A DNA stretch of 5,049 bases from a bacterium (GTDB lineage: Bacteria > JAMCPX01): the NCBI GenBank assembly GCA_027364825.1, contig DAHXOM010000066.1, positions 1-5,049 on the forward strand. Reading direction: 5' to 3'. Below are positions 1 through 5,049 of this stretch, in pieces (within the stretch, counting starts at the first letter, position 1; the number at the start of each line of letters is the position of its first letter). The position numbers and the translations under genes were made by a program. Under the pieces are notes generated by a model, which saw only the letters and a program-made list of their open reading frames with translations, searched no databases and was not told the origin of the DNA.

Positions 1-4
1 ATAT

Positions 5-1480
5 GTGCCCCTTATGAAAAAGCGAACCATAGCATACACGGTTATATTTTTATCTTTTCTTTTTAATCTCTATTATATAAAGACCACGCACCTGCTCCTG
101 TCACCGGATGAGGCATATTACTGGGACTGGGCACGACACCCAAGTCTGAGCTACCTGGATATGGGGCCCATGATCTCGTGGATCAACATCCTGATGATAC
201 ACCTGTTCGGGTCCACAGCATTTGCATTGAGAATGGGGGCCAATATCTTTTCTACAATCACGGCTATAGTTTTTTTTGAAATCGGCAACCGGTTCTTCTC
301 TTCAACTACGGCACTGCTTGCAACCCTCCTCTATGTTTTGAACCCTCTTGCCTCGGCAGGTGCATTTATCGAAACATACTATGTACCGCAGATCCTGTTC
401 ATGACCATCCTGTTGTTCCTGCTGTTTGAACTCAATCAGAGCCAAAAGCCATGGCTGTGGTACCTTATCGGCTTTGTTCTCGGACTCGGTATATTGAGCC
501 ACCACATGTTTTTCTTTTTCAGTCTTGAAGTCGTACTTTTCGTCCTCATATCTAATAAGAACAGACACTGGCTGTTCCAAAAAGAGCCGTACCTCGGCGC
601 CGTCGTAACGCTCCTGACAGCAAGTCCGGTATTTATATGGAACCTCACCCACGGACTCGGTATGTTCAAAAGGGCATTATCCCTGATGCCTGCGCACTAT
701 AACCCCTGGTTTGTATTTTCGAATTTCTTTTTCGGGAATATGGGACTTGAGACACCGTTTGTTTTTATCCTCTTATTATCCACGATGCTATACTCCATCC
801 GGCTCGGTTTGTTCCGGCACGATGAAAGGTTCAATATAATCTCATCCACGTCACTGCCCACATTTGCGTTTATAACATTTCTTGCTTTCAAAGGCAGGGC
901 CGAGGTCAATTGGCCTGCCGCGGGTTTTATTGCACCGTTTATCGGCGGTGTCTATCTGCTTGAGGAGGCATACAAAAAGGGATTTAAAAAATTTGTTTCG
1001 TTATCATTTACACTTATGTTTATCACCACAGTGCCTGTAGTTTACTTTGAACACTACCCCCAGTGGATCTATACCAGGTTCCGCCTTCCTCCTCACAATC
1101 AATTTACCACCAGACTCAGGGGATGGAACAGACTTGCACAACAGGTAGAAAAGCTTTCCAAGCCAGGAGATGTTGTCGGGTCAACCGATTACGGTGTGAC
1201 AGCTGAGCTTGCCTTTTACCTAAAGGGACAGCCCCAGGTATACTTTCTTCCGGCAAGCGGCGCTGCAAAAAATGCGTACTGGTTCTTCCAGAACAGAAAG
1301 GTATTAAAGGGAAAAAACATACTTATTGTTGACAGGGGTGATGGGGAATTAAACTCTGTAACACAGTCATTATTCTCGCATGTTGAAAAGCTTGAGGTGT
1401 TTAAACTGACCGACAGTGCCACAGGGATTACATGGTATAATTTCACGCTGTACAGAGGGTATGATTATAGAGGGGAATAA
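5..1480 (+). CDS. GT39/ArnT-like (PMT_2) integral membrane glycosyltransferase, 5' end uncertain
   Basis: This is a polytopic inner-membrane glycosyltransferase of the GT-C fold. Family members move a sugar from a polyprenyl-phosphate donor to a lipid, glycan or protein acceptor on the periplasmic face. Visible features are an N-terminal hydrophobic helix (about residues 8-25), then the family's first-loop motif SPDEAYYW (33-40) with the acidic pair D35-E36, and a following YLDMGPM segment (50-56) matching the usual Y-D-x-x-P stretch. Roughly ten further hydrophobic segments lie between about 80 and 348, including a typical SPVFIWNLTHG stretch (208-217) and EVNWPAAG (300-307). A soluble tail of about 140 residues follows (349-491). 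The listed start is GTG at 5. ATG at 14 (MKKRT...) is an equally plausible start, and the frame is open to the window edge, so a longer protein is possible. The stop lies 2 bp before gmhA, which suggests a role in LPS or another envelope glycan. The exact sugar and acceptor cannot be read from sequence. The family call is firm, the substrate unknown. Confidence 0.87.
   Translation: MPLMKKRTIAYTVIFLSFLFNLYYIKTTHLLLSPDEAYYWDWARHPSLSYLDMGPMISWINILMIHLFGSTAFALRMGANIFSTITAIVFFEIGNRFFSSTTALLATLLYVLNPLASAGAFIETYYVPQILFMTILLFLLFELNQSQKPWLWYLIGFVLGLGILSHHMFFFFSLEVVLFVLISNKNRHWLFQKEPYLGAVVTLLTASPVFIWNLTHGLGMFKRALSLMPAHYNPWFVFSNFFFGNMGLETPFVFILLLSTMLYSIRLGLFRHDERFNIISSTSLPTFAFITFLAFKGRAEVNWPAAGFIAPFIGGVYLLEEAYKKGFKKFVSLSFTLMFITTVPVVYFEHYPQWIYTRFRLPPHNQFTTRLRGWNRLAQQVEKLSKPGDVVGSTDYGVTAELAFYLKGQPQVYFLPASGAAKNAYWFFQNRKVLKGKNILIVDRGDGELNSVTQSLFSHVEKLEVFKLTDSATGITWYNFTLYRGYDYRGE
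1470..1475 (+). promoter_or_regulatory. Ribosome binding site of gmhA
   Basis: GAGGGG lies 7 bases before the ATG at 1483 and falls inside the last codons of the upstream glycosyltransferase gene. It is a strong Shine-Dalgarno match. It supports 1483 as the gmhA start and co-translation from one transcript. Confidence 0.75.
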
Positions 1481-1482
1481 TC

Positions 1483-2067
1483 ATGGACGAAATAGAGAGT
1501 ATAAAATCAGAACTCAAGGCAAGCGCCGGGTTAAAACTCCGGCTTATGGATACCCATGCAGCGCTGATCCAGAAAGCAGCGGACATTGTCTACACTGCCG
1601 TGACTAAGGGCTCTAAGCTGTTTTTGTTCGGGAACGGAGGCTCAGCCGCGGATGCCCAGCACCTGGCAGCGGAATTTATCAACAGGTTTAAGATAGAGCG
1701 GCAGCCGCTTCCTGCGATAGCGCTTTCAACCGATACGTCCGTTATAACGAGTATCGGTAATGATTATTCTTTTGATGATATCTTTTCAAAACAGCTCACA
1801 GCCCTGGGAAACAGCGGTGATATAGCCATGGGGATAACGACATCGGGAAGTTCTCCAAATGTTTTAAATGCTTTTAAGGCAGCGAGGGACAAAGGGCTTT
1901 TTACCATCGGGCTACTCGGTAAGGATGGCGGCAAGGCACGCTCCATGGTGGACCTTGCCATAATAATCGATCATCCTGACACGCCCCGTATTCAGGAAGC
2001 GCACATAACCATAGGGCACATAATCTGCTCGATCATCGATCAGAGGATCAAAAACCTGAACTTATGA
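1483..2067 (+). CDS. gmhA: Phosphoheptose isomerase (sedoheptulose 7-phosphate isomerase), SIS domain
   Basis: GmhA converts D-sedoheptulose 7-phosphate to D-glycero-D-manno-heptose 7-phosphate. This is the first step toward the ADP- or GDP-heptose used in the LPS inner core and some capsules or S-layer glycans, and it occurs in the cytosol. The 194-residue product is full length for the family and is one SIS (sugar isomerase) domain. The phosphosugar loop FGNGGSAADAQH is at 49-60, followed by LAAEFINRF (61-69). STDTSV (82-87), GNDYSF (92-97), TTSGSSPN (119-126) and GKDGG (146-150) follow in family order. The residues known in GmhA to bind zinc and catalyse the reaction appear to be present: H60, E64, Q171 and H179, one position off E. 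coli numbering. This separates it from DiaA-like SIS proteins, which lack that set. The start has a strong SD site, and the gene begins 2 bp after the glycosyltransferase stop and overlaps the next start by 4 bases. The other heptose-pathway genes (kinase/adenylyltransferase, phosphatase) are not in the window. Confidence 0.95.
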   Translation: MDEIESIKSELKASAGLKLRLMDTHAALIQKAADIVYTAVTKGSKLFLFGNGGSAADAQHLAAEFINRFKIERQPLPAIALSTDTSVITSIGNDYSFDDIFSKQLTALGNSGDIAMGITTSGSSPNVLNAFKAARDKGLFTIGLLGKDGGKARSMVDLAIIIDHPDTPRIQEAHITIGHIICSIIDQRIKNLNL

Positions 2068-2945
2068 ATGTATTCGTAGCAGGCGGAACAGGGTATATCG
2101 GAAACCATGTCATCGATCAGCTTTTAAAGGACGGCCACAGGGTCAGGGCACTTGTCCGCAAGGGCTCTGAAGCAAAGCTCGGCAGCAAGGACATTGAATT
2201 GCGGTACGGAGACATATCCGATCCTGCATCACTGAACAGCACATTGGACGGATGCGATGCCGTTATTTATCTTATCGGGCTTATCAGAGAGTTTCCGTCA
2301 ACAGGGATTAGCTTTGAGCTTGCACACGTTCAAGGCGTGAGACACCTCTACAACAGGGCAAAATTTGCAGGGATAAAAAGATGGATCCAGATAAGCGCAC
2401 AAGGGGTAAAGTCCGATACACCCGATGGGTACAGAAGGACAAAATACAGGGCCGAGGAATTTATAAAGGCACAGGAGATTGACTATACTATCTTAAGGCC
2501 TTCTATCGTGTTTGGAGGAGAAACAGGCAGCACCAAGAACTTTGTGAACACGGTAAAAAACATCATCAATGCAGCGCCGTTCATCGTACCTATCATAGGG
2601 AATGGTGCCTATAAAATACAGCCTGTTCATGTCGATGATCTTGCCAAAGTAATTTCCATGATCATCAACAGGCCGTCTACTTTCAATAAGACATACAGCT
2701 TATGCGGTGCAAAAAGCATTTCCTATAACGATATCATAGATCGTATAACCGAAAGGTATAAGCTGAAAAAAAAGATAAAAATTCATGTCCATGCCCTGCT
2801 CATAAAGACACTTGCAAAATTACTGCAAAATATCGAATCGTTTCCTGTGACCGCTGAACAGATTGACATGCTTCTCGGCGGCAATACCTGCAGTGATTCT
2901 TATATTTTTGATGAACTCGGCATAATGCCAAAGGAGTTTTATTAA
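2064..2945 (+). CDS. NAD(P)-binding atypical SDR, NDUFA9-like/NmrA-like epimerase-dehydratase family
   Basis: This is a Rossmann-fold oxidoreductase of the extended/atypical SDR group that also includes the complex I accessory subunit NDUFA9 and NmrA-like proteins. The dinucleotide-binding motif GGTGYIG (7-13) sits right at the N-terminus. R31 after strand beta-2 (ALVRKGS) suggests NADP(H) preference. Next come the acidic GDISD turn (49-53) and a DAVIYLIG strand (65-72). ISAQG (110-114) carries the usual serine position, and Y123-x3-K127 (YRRTK) retains the SDR catalytic pair. ILRPSIVFGG (143-152) and a QPVHVDDLA segment (186-194) follow, as in the sugar-epimerase relatives. The length of 293 residues is normal. 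The start ATG overlaps the gmhA stop as ATGA and has no good SD at the proper distance, so translation probably depends on re-initiation after gmhA. The substrate is unknown. A nucleotide sugar, a quinone or isoprenoid, or a structural or regulatory role are all possible. Proximity to gmhA is only weak support for a sugar substrate. Confidence 0.88.
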   Translation: MNVFVAGGTGYIGNHVIDQLLKDGHRVRALVRKGSEAKLGSKDIELRYGDISDPASLNSTLDGCDAVIYLIGLIREFPSTGISFELAHVQGVRHLYNRAKFAGIKRWIQISAQGVKSDTPDGYRRTKYRAEEFIKAQEIDYTILRPSIVFGGETGSTKNFVNTVKNIINAAPFIVPIIGNGAYKIQPVHVDDLAKVISMIINRPSTFNKTYSLCGAKSISYNDIIDRITERYKLKKKIKIHVHALLIKTLAKLLQNIESFPVTAEQIDMLLGGNTCSDSYIFDELGIMPKEFY

Positions 2946-2950
2946 CCCTA

Positions 2951-2956
2951 AAGGTG
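2951..2956 (+). promoter_or_regulatory. Ribosome binding site of the helicase gene
   Basis: AAGGTG lies 8 bases before the ATG at 2965, in the 19-base gap after the SDR stop. It identifies the helicase start and shows that this gene, unlike the SDR, can recruit ribosomes by itself. No terminator-like hairpin or clear promoter is visible in the gap, so read-through from the upstream genes is expected. Confidence 0.65.
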
Positions 2957-2964
2957 CAACTGAA

Positions 2965-5049
2965 ATGGAAGATAAATCCGTTTTAGAGATTGACCGTGAT
3001 TTGAAGTTCCCCCACGTTTTTGTCCTGAATGCATCTGCAGGGTCAGGCAAGACCCACAGCCTTTCGCTCAGGTTCATCCAGTTTCTGCTTTCCAACAGGA
3101 TAAAAAATGCCTCTTCTAAAAATATCCTGAACAACATGCTTGCGATCACCTTCACGAATAAAGCCGCAAATGAGATGAAAGAACGGATATTGCGGCAGAT
3201 GAAACGTATTGCAATCGGAGACGAAGGAGCCCTGTCCGATGCTCAAAGCGTTATCAGCCTGGACAAGGAAACACTCCAAAAATCCTCGCATCGGCTCACC
3301 GATGAAATTATAAGACATTACACGGATTTTCAGGTACGTACCATAGACAGCTTCTTACGGAGTATCATCGTAGCATCGTTACGGGAGACTAATCTGCAGC
3401 CGGACTTTGACATAGCGATGGATCCCGCCCCGTACCTCGAGTATGCCGTTGATGATCTTCTCTCAAGAATCCGGACAGAGCCGTCTGCAAGGAGGCTTTT
3501 TTTAATGTTCCTCGACATCTATATGTATGTTGAGGGCAAAACAAGCTTTTATCCCCGCAGTGATATTATCAAAACAGTGAGCAGACTCAGATACCAGGAA
3601 AACAAAAAAGGAAAACACATTGAAAGTACTCTCATAACCCTGGATGAATTGCATAAGAAAAAGGACAGATTAAAAGAAGGCGTTAACAACCTTTATGACA
3701 GCATTGACGCAAACCATCTCGAGGTCAACACGCGGAACCTGCCTGGAACATATGCTTTGATCGATAGAATCGACAACGATATTTTTTCTAATCTGCTCTG
3801 GTTGGAACCCGACATCGGATATATTTTGAAGAAACAAAGCAAGCATTTGAAAGGCATACTCCAGCATACTTGGGATACGACAAGAGAACTGCTGGCCGAC
3901 TTCCTCATTGCATCCGACAGCGGCCGCTATAGCGCATATCATGACATACTGAAACATATCGAGAAAACACTCGAGGAGATTACCAGTACAAGGGGCGAGA
4001 TTTTAATAGACGATATCAATAAACAGGTAAGGATGCTGATAGATAAATACAAGGTACCAGAGTTGTACTTTAATCTCGGCGAAAACATATTGCACTACTT
4101 CATTGACGAATTTCAGGATACGGACAGGGCGCAATGGAACAATATAAAGGCACTCGTCATTGAAGCTCTTGCCAACGGAGGGTCTCTTTTTTATGTCGGT
4201 GACAGGAAACAATCCATCTATAGATTCAAAGGCAGTGATTCAAGCCTTTTTGACGAGGTTATACACGATGAAGAAATAAACCCGATTCTAAAAGAAACTT
4301 ATGCCCGGCAGTTGGGCTCCAACTACCGATCGACGGCATTCCTGGTGGACTTCTTCAATGAAACGTTCCGGCCCGATCATCTCAAGCGGATGTTTATTGA
4401 TGAAGCAGACCCGATCAAATCCAGAACCAACACGCAAATTAAACAGCTTATCGATACTGTTTACAGGGATTCCTCACAGACAACGCCGAAGAACGATGCG
4501 TTTCAAATGCGCGGCGGGTATATACTGGTCGAATGCAGTAAGCCGGAAGGCGATCCATCAAATGATGACACCAAGGACCCGGATGATAACAACGATATGG
4601 ACCTGCAGAAAGATGAAGATGCCGGCACCAAAAGGATCAACGAGATTATTGCAGACCTCCATAACCGCGGTATTGCCTATTCGGACATTGCTATTCTTGT
4701 CAGAACGAATGAACAGGTAAAAACGTTTTCTGGCAAACTAAAACAAAACCGCATACCTGTCCAATCGGCACAGGGTTTTGACATAAGAGAACATCCGTTG
4801 ATCCGCGAAGTACTGTCATTTTTAAACTTTTTAAATAACCCCCTTGATAATCTCTCTTTTGCAGGATTCATTTCCGGGGAGATCTTCAGAAAAATATCAG
4901 ACATACGTACCAATGATATGCATGATTGGCTCCTGCAGCAGCGGGGGACAAGATCTCTCTACGCTGCATTTAAAAAATGGCAGTCCGTTCTATGGAATGA
5001 GCTGATAAGACCATTGCTGAACGGGGTCGGATACCTTCCGGCATACGAT
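2965..5049 (+). CDS. RecB/AddA-like UvrD-family (SF1A) DNA helicase, 3' end cut by window edge
   Basis: This is a superfamily 1A helicase subunit of the AddAB/RecBCD kind, which unwinds DNA from double-strand ends during recombinational repair. The frame is open for 695 codons to the last base. The helicase motifs appear in order. Walker A is NASAGSGKT (22-30), motif Ia is ITFTNKAANEM (61-71) and motif Ib is TIDSF (126-130). Motif II is FIDEFQDTD (379-387), with D381-E382 as the Walker B pair. Motif III is VGDRKQSIYRFKGSD (411-425) and motif IV is GSNYRS (451-456). A strand ILVRTN (577-582) opens the later 2A/2B part. The roughly 250 residues between motifs Ib and II are much longer than in UvrD/Rep and fit a RecB/AddA-sized 1B domain. 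Motifs V and VI and any C-terminal PD-(D/E)XK nuclease would lie beyond the window. There is no obvious Q-motif before Walker A. The abrupt start followed by ASAGSGKT resembles the AddA/RecB-like helicases of Epsilonproteobacteria and Bacteroidetes. An acidic stretch lies at 529-552. The class is certain; AddA versus a stand-alone RecB-like helicase is open, so no symbol is given. Confidence 0.92.
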   Translation, partial: MEDKSVLEIDRDLKFPHVFVLNASAGSGKTHSLSLRFIQFLLSNRIKNASSKNILNNMLAITFTNKAANEMKERILRQMKRIAIGDEGALSDAQSVISLDKETLQKSSHRLTDEIIRHYTDFQVRTIDSFLRSIIVASLRETNLQPDFDIAMDPAPYLEYAVDDLLSRIRTEPSARRLFLMFLDIYMYVEGKTSFYPRSDIIKTVSRLRYQENKKGKHIESTLITLDELHKKKDRLKEGVNNLYDSIDANHLEVNTRNLPGTYALIDRIDNDIFSNLLWLEPDIGYILKKQSKHLKGILQHTWDTTRELLADFLIASDSGRYSAYHDILKHIEKTLEEITSTRGEILIDDINKQVRMLIDKYKVPELYFNLGENILHYFIDEFQDTDRAQWNNIKALVIEALANGGSLFYVGDRKQSIYRFKGSDSSLFDEVIHDEEINPILKETYARQLGSNYRSTAFLVDFFNETFRPDHLKRMFIDEADPIKSRTNTQIKQLIDTVYRDSSQTTPKNDAFQMRGGYILVECSKPEGDPSNDDTKDPDDNNDMDLQKDEDAGTKRINEIIADLHNRGIAYSDIAILVRTNEQVKTFSGKLKQNRIPVQSAQGFDIREHPLIREVLSFLNFLNNPLDNLSFAGFISGEIFRKISDIRTNDMHDWLLQQRGTRSLYAAFKKWQSVLWNELIRPLLNGVGYLPAYD

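Noticed and set aside
302..909. Minus-strand open frames within the glycosyltransferase
   Set aside because: They are antisense shadows of a hydrophobic coding region, without motifs or ribosome binding sites worth reporting.
1416..1607. A 63-codon + strand frame spanning the glycosyltransferase-gmhA junction
   Set aside because: It overlaps two well-supported genes in a different frame and has no family resemblance.
2033..2120. Direct repeat TCATCGATCAG at 2033-2043 and 2110-2120
   Set aside because: Both copies are in coding sequence and encode similar I-D-Q stretches in unrelated proteins. A single 11-base match 77 bases apart is weak, and neither an attachment site nor an operator is otherwise indicated.
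2946..2964. Possible promoter or terminator between the SDR and helicase genes
   Set aside because: The 19-base gap contains only a Shine-Dalgarno site. There is no inverted repeat with a T-run and no room for a full promoter, although one inside the SDR coding sequence cannot be excluded.
2820..3318. Two overlapping minus-strand open frames across the SDR-helicase junction
   Set aside because: They are antisense to the end of the SDR and to helicase motifs I and Ia. There is no sensible start context, and the products look like reverse-complement artefacts.
4301..4720. A 139-codon + strand open frame starting with ATG
   Set aside because: It lies wholly inside the helicase gene in another frame. 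Its product is a Lys/Arg/Pro-rich string with no recognisable motif, while the helicase frame carries conserved motifs throughout.

Overview
The window is almost wholly coding. It holds one compact, co-directional (+ strand) run of four genes. The order is a membrane glycosyltransferase of the GT39/ArnT-like (PMT_2) type, a phosphoheptose isomerase (gmhA), an atypical short-chain dehydrogenase/reductase (SDR) of the NDUFA9-like/NmrA-like type, and the first 695 codons of a RecB/AddA-like UvrD-family helicase that runs off the right edge. The gaps are 2 bp, a 4-base ATGA overlap, and 19 bp, which fits a single polycistronic unit. I see no RNA genes, mobile elements, CRISPR arrays, terminators or non-coding stretches longer than about 20 bases.

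The host is probably a Gram-negative bacterium, because GmhA makes the heptose precursor of the lipopolysaccharide (LPS) inner core and the glycosyltransferase is of the lipid-linked-sugar type. The moderate base composition and the style of the proteins are reminiscent of Desulfobacterota (former Deltaproteobacteria) or Nitrospirota. This placement is an impression from the sequence, not a demonstrated assignment.

Layout: 5-1480 is the GT-C glycosyltransferase, whose left edge and true start are uncertain. 1483-2067 is gmhA, preceded by a good Shine-Dalgarno (SD) site inside the end of the first gene. 2064-2945 is the SDR, probably translated by coupling to gmhA. 2965-5049 is the helicase, preceded by its own SD site and missing its C-terminal part.

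The first two genes form a plausible envelope-carbohydrate pair, with heptose precursor synthesis next to a sugar transferase in the inner membrane. The SDR could act on a nucleotide sugar or isoprenoid-type substrate, or serve elsewhere, and nothing in the sequence decides this. The helicase is a DNA-repair protein with no obvious biochemical link to the others. Its place at the end of the cluster probably reflects operon packing. I found no convincing new system. The points most worth following are the incomplete AddA-like helicase, its acidic insertion, and its linkage to the envelope genes.
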